A DNA stretch of 64,000 nucleotides from Mycobacterium shinjukuense (GTDB lineage: Bacteria; Actinomycetota; Actinomycetes; Mycobacteriales; Mycobacteriaceae), in NCBI RefSeq assembly GCF_010730055.1, contig NZ_AP022575.1, positions 2,976,001-3,040,000 of the forward strand, written 5' to 3'. The stretch's first letter is position 1. Every line of letters begins with the position of its first letter. Under the pieces are notes generated by a model. The model saw only the letters and a list, made by a program, of their open reading frames with translations, did no database searches and was not told the DNA's origin. This document shows positions 16,539-23,950 of this stretch, in pieces. A program made the position numbers and the translations under genes.

Positions 16539-17786
16539 TCAGCGGAACTCGACGATCAGCTGCTGCGGTCCGTTGCGCCGATTGCTACGAGTCCATGCGA
16601 CGGGCGCGGCGACCTGGATGTGCTGAAAGCGCGGCAGCAGCTCCTCGAAAAACACCCGCAGCTCCAGCCGGGCCAGGTTAGCGCCCAGGCAGTAGTGCAC
16701 ACCTTGGCCGAAGCCCAGGTGCGGATTGGGCGTGCGGGTGATGTCGAACTGGTGTGCGCGATCGAACACACCGGCATCGCGGTTGGCCGAGCCCTCCCAC
16801 ACCACCACCTTCTGCCCGGGCTCGATCGATTGGCCGCCCAACATGGTGGCCCGGGTAGCAGTGCGCCGCTTCGACGGTGACGGCGTTGTCCACCGCACCA
16901 TCTCCTCGATCGCCGATGGCAACAATCCCAAGTCACCACGCAGTTGCCGCAGTTGGTCCGGATTTTCGGCAAGGGCGAGCAGCCCGCCGGCGATGGCGTT
17001 ACGGGTGGTGTCGGTGCCCGCGCTGAACAGTTGATGGAAGAACAGGTACACCTCGGCGTCCGACAGCACCGGCGCGCCGTCGATGGTGGCGTTGGCGACG
17101 ATCGACAGCATGTCATCGACCGGTTCAGCGCGTTTGCGCGCAATCAGCTCCCGTCCGTAGGCATCCCTTCTCGATTCGGGGCTCTCCCCGAACACCCATG
17201 ACACGTACGCCGTGTGGGGGCCGCGGAAGTCGAACCCGGACTCGAACTCCGCCAACAGCCAATGCCGGTCGGTCTCCGGGATGCCGAGCAGCGTGCAGAT
17301 CGTCTGCATCGGCAGTTCGGGGGCAATATCCACCGCGAAGTCACACGCCACCCCGGGCTCGATCCGGTCGACCAGACGGCGGGCCCGCCGGCGCAGGTCA
17401 TCCTCGACCCGGCGAATCATCCGCGGTCCCAGCCCGGAGCTGACCAGCCGCCGGATCTCCGCATGACGCGGATCGTCCATCATGCTGAGCACCTGGCCGG
17501 CGATCGGCATATCCTGCAGCAGCGTGCCGCCGAACGGCCGCTGGCCGCCGGTGACCGACGAATAGGTCACTGGATCACGCAGCACTGCAACGGTTTGCGC
17601 ATAGGTAGCTACCGACCAGAAGCCTTCACCGTCGGGTGTGTGCACGGTGGGCTCGTGCCAAAACACCGGGGCTCGCTGTCGATGGATCTCGAATACGTCG
17701 TGAGGGAAGCCGTTCGCAAAGGTGTCCGGATCGGTGAGATCGATACCGGACGGCCAGCCATCGACAGAACTGCTGGGGCGCACCAC
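16539..17786 (-). CDS. Cytochrome P450
   Basis: This 415-residue soluble bacterial P450 has the I-helix oxygen motif AGTDTTRNAIAG, the K-helix ExxR in IEEMVRW, and the heme-cysteine loop FGQGVHYCLGANLARLEL. N-terminal features such as DPDTFANGFPHDVF resemble the CYP124/125/142 group, but I cannot assign a CYP family. The start is GTG 17786 without a strong ribosome-binding site. It is divergent from a methyltransferase (gap 114 bases) and lies about 0.8 kb from two tiny peptide genes on the same strand. I do not recall a P450 between atsA and rpsQ in H37Rv, so this is local accessory content. Confidence 0.93.
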   Translation of the reverse strand: MVRPSSSVDGWPSGIDLTDPDTFANGFPHDVFEIHRQRAPVFWHEPTVHTPDGEGFWSVATYAQTVAVLRDPVTYSSVTGGQRPFGGTLLQDMPIAGQVLSMMDDPRHAEIRRLVSSGLGPRMIRRVEDDLRRRARRLVDRIEPGVACDFAVDIAPELPMQTICTLLGIPETDRHWLLAEFESGFDFRGPHTAYVSWVFGESPESRRDAYGRELIARKRAEPVDDMLSIVANATIDGAPVLSDAEVYLFFHQLFSAGTDTTRNAIAGGLLALAENPDQLRQLRGDLGLLPSAIEEMVRWTTPSPSKRRTATRATMLGGQSIEPGQKVVVWEGSANRDAGVFDRAHQFDITRTPNPHLGFGQGVHYCLGANLARLELRVFFEELLPRFQHIQVAAPVAWTRSNRRNGPQQLIVEFR

Positions 17787-17900
17787 ACCATGGGATCACG
17801 CCCGCCGGGCTGACCGGAAGATCGGCGCACGTCCGGGGGCTGCGCCGGCCACCGTCACGTAGGGTCGACAGCATACCGGCCGGTCCGAAGGACGATTTCC

Positions 17901-18587
17901 ATGTCTGACGACACAACAGCGGGCGATGCCAGCGCCGTAGCAGCCGACGGCACCGTGGTCGAGATCTACCGCCGATTGCCCTCGCTGGGCGAACTCGAGC
18001 ACATCCGGTCGCTGCTGCGGCCTAACAGTTCGGTGCTCGACCTCGGCGCCGGCACGGGACGGGTCGCCGACCCACTGGCCCAGCTCGGTCACCGGGTCGT
18101 CGCTGTCGACGATTCGCCCGACATGCTGGCCAATGTCCGTTACGCACGAAAAGTTCAGGCCCGCATCGAAGATCTCCGGCTGGCCGAGAAGTTCGATGCC
18201 GTCCTGCTGATCGGCAACATGGTCAATTATCTGGGAACTTCACTGCGCAGATCGGTGTTGGCGACGGTGGCCTTTCACGTCGCACCGAGCGGGCAGGCAA
18301 TCATCCAGTGGGCACCGCCCTCGTTACTGGCCGCGCGGCCGGCGGGCTGGGCACAAACCACAACGATCGGGGCGGTAACGACGACCTTGACCATCCAGTC
18401 CAACCGCGATGGCGTCTGCCAGGGTGAATTCACCTTGGCCGCCGACGGCCGGCTGTGGCGCCAACCGGTGACCATGGAGCAAGTCAGCCCCGAGGCACTG
18501 CGCGCCGAACTCGCGCGGGCCGGGCTCGTCCTGACAACCGCCGACCCAGATGCGACCCCGTGGTTGCACGCCACGCCGCGCCCTTGA
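17901..18587 (+). CDS. Class I SAM-dependent methyltransferase
   Basis: This 228-residue protein has the SAM-binding glycine loop SVLDLGAGTGRVADPLAQLG, an acidic residue ending beta-2 (VVAVDDSPDML), and a following VLLIGNMVNYLG, the Rossmann-type class I methyltransferase order. The C-terminal part (LAADGRLWRQPVTMEQVSPEALRAELARAGL) resembles small-molecule methyltransferases. It is transcribed away from the P450 and ends 7 bases before the convergent peptide gene at 18595-18675. A shared role with the P450 and peptides is inferred from position only. Confidence 0.85.
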   Translation: MSDDTTAGDASAVAADGTVVEIYRRLPSLGELEHIRSLLRPNSSVLDLGAGTGRVADPLAQLGHRVVAVDDSPDMLANVRYARKVQARIEDLRLAEKFDAVLLIGNMVNYLGTSLRRSVLATVAFHVAPSGQAIIQWAPPSLLAARPAGWAQTTTIGAVTTTLTIQSNRDGVCQGEFTLAADGRLWRQPVTMEQVSPEALRAELARAGLVLTTADPDATPWLHATPRP

Positions 18588-18594
18588 TTCGACG

Positions 18595-18675
18595 TCAGTT
18601 CTCGGTGTCGTCCGCCCGGAAGATGGGCAACGAGTACACGACCTCGTTTTCGCAGAACAGAATTTCGTGGGACAT
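18595..18675 (-). CDS. Micropeptide 1 with CENEVVY motif (26 residues), candidate precursor peptide
   Basis: ATG 18675 is preceded by an ideal Shine-Dalgarno AAGGAGGTGA six bases away. The 26-codon frame ends with TGA at 18595. The N-terminal part reads MSHEILFCENEVVYSLPIF and the tail is acidic (RADDTEN). It aligns without gaps over 19-20 residues to micropeptide 2, and almost all differences are conservative (I/V, F/L, L/V, I/L), which is strong evidence for translation. No membrane helix or export signal is evident. It could be a modified-peptide precursor, a regulatory peptide or a small toxin. I do not recognise the family. Confidence 0.75.
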   Translation of the reverse strand: MSHEILFCENEVVYSLPIFRADDTEN

Positions 18676-18858
18676 GAAATCACCTCCTTCGCCCACCGGA
18701 TCCGCGCGGGCCCACCATTTCCACGAATGGCAGAGCGCCGCACGAACAACGGGAAATCCAAGCCAACAACCGGAATCCGCACGTGGTATCCAGCTGCAGC
18801 GGACGCATCGCGCGGGGCTACTTGGGCTGGGGGCGGTACCGCTCAGCCGATGATGCCG

Positions 18859-18924
18859 TCAGCTCTTGCAGAGAGGCACCAAGTACACGACCTCGTTTTC
18901 GCAGAGCAGAACTTCGAGGGGCAT
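18859..18924 (-). CDS. Micropeptide 2 with CENEVVY motif (21 residues), paralogue of micropeptide 1
   Basis: ATG 18924 follows a GGAGG ribosome-binding site with a 7-base spacer; the frame ends with TGA at 18859. It reads MPLEVLLCENEVVYLVPLCKS in two blocks: MPLEVLLCENEVVY, then LVPLCKS. The CENEVVY core is identical to micropeptide 1 at both protein and DNA level, while the flanks drift conservatively and Pro uses a synonymous codon (CCT/CCC). It has a second cysteine near the C-terminus and lacks the acidic tail. The genes are 183 bases apart on one strand. The duplication suggests selection for two variants of one small product. Confidence 0.73.
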   Translation of the reverse strand: MPLEVLLCENEVVYLVPLCKS

Positions 18925-19017
18925 AACATTTCCTCCATCTCGACCCACCGGCCGACCATTGCCGCACAAAGTGGGCCTACGCGAGCGACTAGACCGAAGT
19001 TAGCAGCGCGATCGACA

Positions 19018-19033
19018 ATCGATATCCATCGAT
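19018..19033. promoter_or_regulatory. Palindrome upstream of the micropeptide genes
   Basis: ATCGAT-ATCC-ATCGAT is a perfect inverted repeat about 95 bases upstream of micropeptide 2, with a further ATCGA half-site at 19011. On the minus strand a weak promoter-like pair (TTGTCG, 19 bases, TCTAGT) follows it. It may be an operator for the peptide transcript. Otherwise 18925-19187, between rpsQ and the peptides, shows only a small GC hairpin near 19152-19166 and no clear terminator, so S10 readthrough is possible. Confidence 0.35.
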
Positions 19034-19187
19034 CGGCGGACCTCGGTGGACGAATTTCACGTCCTACAACCGATGGACAAGCGTTTGTCCTCCACGTGGT
19101 TTGCCAACCCGCCCGTCAGCTCCGCGGAAGCAGCCCACGAACAGTCGGGCATCCCCGCCGGGCGGGCACGTCATGAAGACCTGGCCG

Positions 19188-19574
19188 CTACTTGGCCTTC
19201 TCCAGGATCTCAACCAGCCGCCAGCGCTTGGTGGCCGACAGCGGTCTGGTCTCCATCAGCGACACCCGGTCGCCGATACCGGCGATGCTGTTCTCGTCGT
19301 GTGCCTTGACCTTCTTGGTGGTCCGGATGATCTTGCCGTACAGCGGGTGCCGCATGCGGTCTTCCAACTCGACCACGATGGTCTTCTGCATCTTGTCGCT
19401 GACCACATAGCCGATGCGCGTCTTGCGGCGACCGCGCGGCTTTAGGGTGCGCGGAGTGTGCTTGGGGCCCTTCTCTTTCGACGCGGCTGCCGGCGTGGGG
19501 TCGGCCACCTTGGGGGCCGTCTTCTTGGCGGCTTTAGGGGCGGCCTTCGCGGGGGTCTTAGCCTCTGCCATCAC
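19188..19574 (-). CDS. rpsQ: 30S ribosomal protein S17
   Basis: The C-terminal ~85 residues are S17 (RRKTRIGYVVSDKMQKTIVV, HPLYGKIIRTTKKVKAHDE, GDRVSLMETRPLSATKRWRL). A lysine/alanine-rich N-terminal extension of about 45 residues (AKTPAKAAPKAAKKTAPK) is typical of mycobacteria. S17 binds the 5' domain of 16S rRNA. It is the last gene of the S10 operon here and overlaps the rpmC stop. Confidence 0.96.
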   Translation of the reverse strand: MMAEAKTPAKAAPKAAKKTAPKVADPTPAAASKEKGPKHTPRTLKPRGRRKTRIGYVVSDKMQKTIVVELEDRMRHPLYGKIIRTTKKVKAHDENSIAGIGDRVSLMETRPLSATKRWRLVEILEKAK

Positions 19575-19813
19575 GATTCCTTCTCGTCGGCGTCACCGGG
19601 TCCGGATGCCAGGCCCAACTCTCGTTCGCGCAGCACGGTGTAGATGCGCGCGATTTCCTGACGCACCGTGCGGAGCCGGCGGTTGTTGTTGAGCTGCCCG
19701 GTCGCCATCTGGAAGCGCAGATTGAATAGCTCTTCCTTGGATTCGCGCAACCGCTCGGTCAGCTCTTCGTCGGTGAGCTCACGCAGTTCGCCAGGGGAAA
19801 CTCCCACCGCCAT
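19571..19813 (-). CDS. rpmC: 50S ribosomal protein L29
   Basis: This 80-residue protein starts MAVGVSPGELRELTDEELTERL and has the L29 helical core KEELFNLRFQMATGQLNNNRRL. It lies near the peptide exit tunnel and helps dock chaperones. ATG 19813 overlaps the rplP stop (TGATG), which sets the start. Confidence 0.96.
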   Translation of the reverse strand: MAVGVSPGELRELTDEELTERLRESKEELFNLRFQMATGQLNNNRRLRTVRQEIARIYTVLRERELGLASGPGDADEKES

Positions 19814-20229
19814 CAGAACTGCTCCTCTCGGGTGATGATGCGCGCCTTGAGCGGCAACTTGTGGATTGCGCGGGTGAGCGCCGCCCGGGCGGTCTGTTCG
19901 TTGGGGTAGCTCAGCTCGAACAGCACCCGGCCCGGCTTGACGTTGACCACCCACCACTCCGGTGAGCCCTTACCCGAACCCATCCGGGTCTCCGCGGGCT
20001 TTTTGGTCAACGGGCGGTCGGGGAAGATGTTGATCCACACCTTGCCGCCGCGCTTGATGTGCCGGTTGATGGCGATACGAGCGGACTCGATCTGCCGGTT
20101 GGTGACGTAGGCGTGCTCGAGGGCCTGGATACCATACTCGCCGAAGTTCACCGTCGTGCCGCCGCTGGCGATGCCGCGTTGTCGCGGATGATGTTGCTTG
20201 CGGTGCTTGACCTTGCGGGGAATCAACAT
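19813..20229 (-). CDS. rplP: 50S ribosomal protein L16
   Basis: This 138-residue protein starts MLIPRKVKHRKQHHPRQRG and contains FGEYGIQALEHAYVTNRQIE and RMGSGKGSPEWWV, the L16 signature. L16 shapes the A site of the large subunit. It is 3 bases downstream of rpsC. Confidence 0.97.
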   Translation of the reverse strand: MLIPRKVKHRKQHHPRQRGIASGGTTVNFGEYGIQALEHAYVTNRQIESARIAINRHIKRGGKVWINIFPDRPLTKKPAETRMGSGKGSPEWWVVNVKPGRVLFELSYPNEQTARAALTRAIHKLPLKARIITREEQF

Positions 20230-20232
20230 GAT

Positions 20233-21075
20233 TCAGCTCTCCTGCGCTTCAAGGGTCGGCGCGGCCGCGCCATCGGCCGCCGTGCCGGCGGTCTCAGCGC
20301 CTTCGTCGCCGCCGACGGCCCTACCGGCGTCGGTACCGGTTGCCGTGGTGCCCGAGGCGCCGCTGCGACGCGGACGGGTGCCCGACGGACGCTCCCGGCG
20401 CGGACGCTCGGCGCCCGCGGCCGTCGCGGCGACCAATTCGCGTTTGCCGCCGACGATGTCGCCCTTGTAGATCCACACCTTCACACCGATCCGGCCGAAA
20501 GTGGTCTTGGCCTCGTACAAGCCGTAGTCGATGTCGGCGCGCAACGTGTGCAGCGGGACGCGGCCCTCGCGGTAGAACTCCGAACGGCTCATTTCCGCTC
20601 CGCCGAGGCGGCCCGAGCACTGCACCCGGATGCCCTTGACGTTGGGCTGACGCATCGCCGACTGGATGGCCTTGCGCATGGCACGCCGGAACGCCACCCG
20701 GTTGCTCAACTGTTCGGCAACCCCTTGGGCCACCAATTGCGCTTGCGACTCGGGGTTTTTGACCTCGAGGATGTTGAGCTGGACCTGCTTGCCGGTGAGC
20801 TTCTCCAGGTCTGCGCGGATCCGGTCCGCCTCGGTGCCACGCCGGCCGATCACGATGCCCGGACGGGCGGTGTGGATGTCCACCCGGACCCGGTCTCGGG
20901 TTCGCTCGATCTCCACATCGGCAATGCCCGCACGTTCCAGGCCGCTGGAGAGCAGCCGGCGGATCGCGACGTCCTCCTTGACATACTCGGCGTATTGCTT
21001 GTCGGCATACCAGCGCGACTTCCAGTCGGTGGTGATGCCCAGCCGGAAACCGTGCGGATTGATCTTCTGGCCCAC
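20233..21075 (-). CDS. rpsC: 30S ribosomal protein S3
   Basis: This 280-residue protein starts MGQKINPHGFRLGIT. It has a KH domain with GRRGTEADRIRADLEKLTG and the S3 C-terminal domain (SEFYREGRVPLHTLRADIDYG), then a low-complexity extension of about 60 residues rich in Arg, Gly and Ala that is typical of mycobacteria. S3 forms part of the mRNA entry channel. Its start overlaps the rplV stop. Confidence 0.97.
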   Translation of the reverse strand: MGQKINPHGFRLGITTDWKSRWYADKQYAEYVKEDVAIRRLLSSGLERAGIADVEIERTRDRVRVDIHTARPGIVIGRRGTEADRIRADLEKLTGKQVQLNILEVKNPESQAQLVAQGVAEQLSNRVAFRRAMRKAIQSAMRQPNVKGIRVQCSGRLGGAEMSRSEFYREGRVPLHTLRADIDYGLYEAKTTFGRIGVKVWIYKGDIVGGKRELVAATAAGAERPRRERPSGTRPRRSGASGTTATGTDAGRAVGGDEGAETAGTAADGAAAPTLEAQES

Positions 21076-21650
21076 TAGTCTGAGCCTCCCTTCGCGTCAG
21101 CGGCCTCAGACGTCTTGGTAGATGCTTTCGTTGCCGATGCCTTCTTGGCGGGTGCCTTCGCGGCACCTGAACCGGCGGGTGCCTTCTTGGCCGGCGCCTT
21201 CGTGGCCGCCTTCTTGGCAGGTGCCTTGGCGGGTGCCTTCGCGGCGGCCTTGCTGGCCTCGGCGCGGCGGGCCCGCGACGACCTCACGTCCTTCGTCGGC
21301 CTGCTTTCCACCACGACGGTGATGTGGCTGGTGCGCCGGCGGATCCGGAACGCGCGCCCCTGGGCACGCGGGCGGATCCGCTTGGCGGTCGGGCCCTCGT
21401 CGGCGTAGACGGTGGCGACCACCAGGGTCGCCGGGTCCAGCCCGTTGTTGTTCTGCGCGTTGGCCGCGGCGCTGGCGATCACCTTGGCCACCGGCTCGCT
21501 GGCGGCCTGTGGCGCCCAGCGCAGGATGTCGAGCGCGTCGGCCACCGACCTACCCCGCACCAGGTCGATGACCCGGCGGGCCTTTCTCGGCGATACCCGC
21601 ACAAACCGTGCCTTGGCCACCGCCGACGGATATTCGGTAGTGCTGCTCAT
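21075..21650 (-). CDS. rplV: 50S ribosomal protein L22
   Basis: This 191-residue protein starts MSSTTEYPSAVAKARFVRVSP at ATG 21650. The L22 core (KARRVIDLVRGRSVADALDIL, RRRTSHITVVVESR) is followed by an alanine/lysine tail of about 60 residues (repeats of KAPAKKA), as in M. tuberculosis. L22 lines the exit tunnel. The tail is low complexity and likely varies between strains. Confidence 0.96.
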   Translation of the reverse strand: MSSTTEYPSAVAKARFVRVSPRKARRVIDLVRGRSVADALDILRWAPQAASEPVAKVIASAAANAQNNNGLDPATLVVATVYADEGPTAKRIRPRAQGRAFRIRRRTSHITVVVESRPTKDVRSSRARRAEASKAAAKAPAKAPAKKAATKAPAKKAPAGSGAAKAPAKKASATKASTKTSEAADAKGGSD

Positions 21651-21687
21651 CTGTGGTCCTTGATTTTCAATCTCGTTGTGCGCGCGC

Positions 21688-21969
21688 TCATCGCCGCTTG
21701 GATTTCCGGTCGTCTTTGATGTGCCCCTTGAAGGTGCGCGTCGGCGCGAACTCACCCAGCTTGTGGCCCACCATCGCCTCGGTGACAAACACCGGCACGT
21801 GTTTGCGTCCATCGTGCACGGCGAAGGTGTGGCCGATGAAGTCCGGAATGATGGTCGACCGCCGCGACCAGGTCTTGATGACCTGCTTGGTGTTCTTCTC
21901 GTTCTGTGCGTCGACCTTCTTGAGCAGATGGGCGTCCACGAACGGACCCTTCTTCAGGCTGCGTGGCAT
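21688..21969 (-). CDS. rpsS: 30S ribosomal protein S19
   Basis: This 93-residue protein starts MPRSLKKGPFVDAHLLKKVD and contains TWSRRSTIIPDFIGHTFAVHDGRKHVPV, unmistakable S19. It binds the 16S head near the A site. A 66-base gap with a MIRU-like unit separates it from rplB. Confidence 0.97.
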   Translation of the reverse strand: MPRSLKKGPFVDAHLLKKVDAQNEKNTKQVIKTWSRRSTIIPDFIGHTFAVHDGRKHVPVFVTEAMVGHKLGEFAPTRTFKGHIKDDRKSKRR

Positions 21970-21989
21970 GGTTGGCTACTCCTACGTCT

Positions 21990-22035
21990 CATTGCCCGGC
22001 TCCTCCTCATCGCTGCGCTCTGCATCGTCGGCGGG
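21990..22035 (-). repeat. Solitary MIRU-like unit between rplB and rpsS
   Basis: The gap carries on the minus strand GATGCAGAGCGCAGCGATGA followed by GGAGGAGCC, the same core as the 53-bp unit repeated at 28166-28643. It probably contributes the ribosome-binding context for rpsS. Confidence 0.6.
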
Positions 22036-22878
22036 CTAACGCCCGTGCTTCTTGCCGGTGCGGCGGCGTCGGACGATGAGTTTGTTGCTGGCCTTGTTCC
22101 GGTTGCGGGTGCGACCCTCGGGCCTACCCCATGGGCTGACCGGGTGACGGCCACCGGAGCTCTTACCCTCGCCGCCGCCGTGCGGGTGGTCCACCGGGTT
22201 CATCACCACACCGCGAACCGACGGACGCTTGCCTTTCCACCGCATACGACCGGCCTTGCCCCAGTTGATGTTTGCCTGCTCGGCATTGCCGACCTCGCCG
22301 ACCGTGGCGCGGCAGCGAACGTCGACCCGGCGGATCTCACCACTGGGCATACGTAACGACGCGTAGCTGCCCTCCTTGCCGAGCAGCTGGATGCTGGACC
22401 CGGCCGAGCGGGCAAGCTTGGCGCCTCCCCCGGGCCGAAGCTCCACCGCGTGCACCAAGGTCCCGGCCGGGATGTTGCGCAGCGGCAGGTTGTTGCCCGG
22501 CTTGATGTCGGCGTTGGGGCCGGACTCCACCACATCACCCTGCGAAAGTCCGTTGGGCGCGATGATGTAGCGTTTCTCGCCGTCGAGGTAGTGGAGCAAA
22601 GCGATACGTGCCGTGCGGTTCGGGTCGTATTCGATGTGCGCGACCTTGGCGTTGACACCGTCCTTGTCGTTGCGGCGGAAGTCGATGAGCCGGTAAGCGC
22701 GCTTGTGACCGCCGCCCTGGTGGCGGGTGGTGATCCGCCCGTGCGCGTTGCGGCCACCACGACCGTGTAACGGCCGCACCAACGACTTCTCCGGGGTTGA
22801 CCGGGTGATTTCAGCAAAATCGGACACGCTGGCGCCGCGACGACCGGGGGTCGTCGGCTTGTACTTGCGAATTGCCAT
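22036..22878 (-). CDS. rplB: 50S ribosomal protein L2
   Basis: This 280-residue protein starts MAIRKYKPTTPGRRGASVSDF at ATG 22878. It has the RNA-binding and peptidyl-transferase-associated segments GRGGRNAHGRITTRHQGGGHKR and VDHPHGGGEGKSSGGRHPVSPWG. L2 supports subunit association and peptidyl transfer. It follows rplW across a gap with a degenerate MIRU-like unit. Confidence 0.97.
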   Translation of the reverse strand: MAIRKYKPTTPGRRGASVSDFAEITRSTPEKSLVRPLHGRGGRNAHGRITTRHQGGGHKRAYRLIDFRRNDKDGVNAKVAHIEYDPNRTARIALLHYLDGEKRYIIAPNGLSQGDVVESGPNADIKPGNNLPLRNIPAGTLVHAVELRPGGGAKLARSAGSSIQLLGKEGSYASLRMPSGEIRRVDVRCRATVGEVGNAEQANINWGKAGRMRWKGKRPSVRGVVMNPVDHPHGGGEGKSSGGRHPVSPWGRPEGRTRNRNKASNKLIVRRRRTGKKHGR

Positions 22879-22939
22879 GTCGAATCGGGTCTTTCTGTCA
22901 CGCCGGGCTGGGCTCAATTGCCCAGCTCCTTCTCATCGC

Positions 22940-22985
22940 TTCGTCCCCCGCCCACCTCATCGCTTCGCTCTGCATCATCGCCGGG
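22940..22985 (-). repeat. Solitary MIRU-like unit between rplW and rplB
   Basis: The minus strand reads GATGCAGAGCGAAGCGATGA, with a second partial copy of the GCGATGAG segment nearby (about 22930-22945). It is a degenerate relative of the MIRU unit at 28166-28643. Confidence 0.6.
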
Positions 22986-23288
22986 CTAGGTCGGTGTTCC
23001 GAATAGGTCGATCGGTTTGCTGCCGGGCGCCAGGGTGACGATGGCGTGCTTGACGTTCTTGCGCCTGCCGTATCCGGTCCGGGTGCGCTTACGCTTGCCT
23101 TGTCGGTTGGCGGTGTTCACCGATTCGACCTTGACGGCAAAGATCTTCTCGACCGCGATCTTGATCTGTGTCTTGTTGGAATCGGGGCGCACCACGAAGG
23201 TGTACACGTTGTTGTCGAGCAACCCGTAAGACTTTTCCGAGATGACCGGGGCCAGGATGATGTCGCGGGGATCAGCGATGGTCGCCAT
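22986..23288 (-). CDS. rplW: 50S ribosomal protein L23
   Basis: This 100-residue protein starts MATIADPRDIILAPVISEKSY and contains YTFVVRPDSNKTQIKIAVEKIFAVKV. L23 sits at the tunnel exit and binds trigger factor and SRP. ATG 23288 overlaps the rplD stop. Confidence 0.97.
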   Translation of the reverse strand: MATIADPRDIILAPVISEKSYGLLDNNVYTFVVRPDSNKTQIKIAVEKIFAVKVESVNTANRQGKRKRTRTGYGRRKNVKHAIVTLAPGSKPIDLFGTPT

Positions 23289-23950
23289 CAGGCTGAAACC
23301 TCCTCGGGAGTATTGGTGTTGGCCGCGATGTAGGCGTCCAGCGCCTCGACGCTGAAGATCACATCGTCGGCCCGCAGCACGTCATAGGTGTTGAGCTGGT
23401 CGGGCGCCAGGACGTGCACACCGGGCAAATTGCGCACGCTCTTCGCACCGGCCTCGTCGCTGCGCCCGATGACCACCAGCACCTGTTTGCGATCGGTGAG
23501 CGTGGCCAGGAATGCCTTGGCGCTCTTGGTGGAAGGGGTCTGACCCTCCACCAGCTCGGTGACCGCGTGGATGCGCCCGTTGCGGGCCCGGTCGGACAGC
23601 GCCCCACGCAATGCCGCGGCGATCATCTTCTTAGGGGTGCGCTGGCTGTAGTCGCGCGGCCTGGGTCCGTGCACGACACCACCGCCGGTGAACTGCGGGG
23701 CCCGCGTCGAGCCCTGCCGGGCGCGGCCCGTCCCCTTCTGCCGGTAGGGCTTGCGGCCACCCCCACTGACCTCGCCGCGCGTCTTCGTCGAGTGGGTACC
23801 CTGCCGTGCCGCCGCCCGCTGCGCGGTGACCACCTGATGCATCAGCGCGATGTTCGCCGGCACGTCGAACAGCTCGGCCGGCAGCTCGATGGTTCCGGCG
23901 ACCTTGCCCGCCGGCGTCTTGACGTCGATCTTGAGAGTCTTGGCTGCCAT
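23288..23950 (-). CDS. rplD: 50S ribosomal protein L4
   Basis: This 220-residue protein contains RQGTHSTKTRGEVSGGGRKPYRQKGTGRARQGSTRAPQ, the L4 extended loop that reaches the exit tunnel, split here only by normal family variation. Its start overlaps the rplC stop. Confidence 0.97.
   Translation of the reverse strand: MAAKTLKIDVKTPAGKVAGTIELPAELFDVPANIALMHQVVTAQRAAARQGTHSTKTRGEVSGGGRKPYRQKGTGRARQGSTRAPQFTGGGVVHGPRPRDYSQRTPKKMIAAALRGALSDRARNGRIHAVTELVEGQTPSTKSAKAFLATLTDRKQVLVVIGRSDEAGAKSVRNLPGVHVLAPDQLNTYDVLRADDVIFSVEALDAYIAANTNTPEEVSA

Noticed and set aside
18595..18924. The micropeptides as extra mycofactocin (MftA) precursors
   Set aside because: They lack the invariant C-terminal MCGVY and extend 5-12 residues past the shared VVY; no MftB/MftC-like genes adjoin them.
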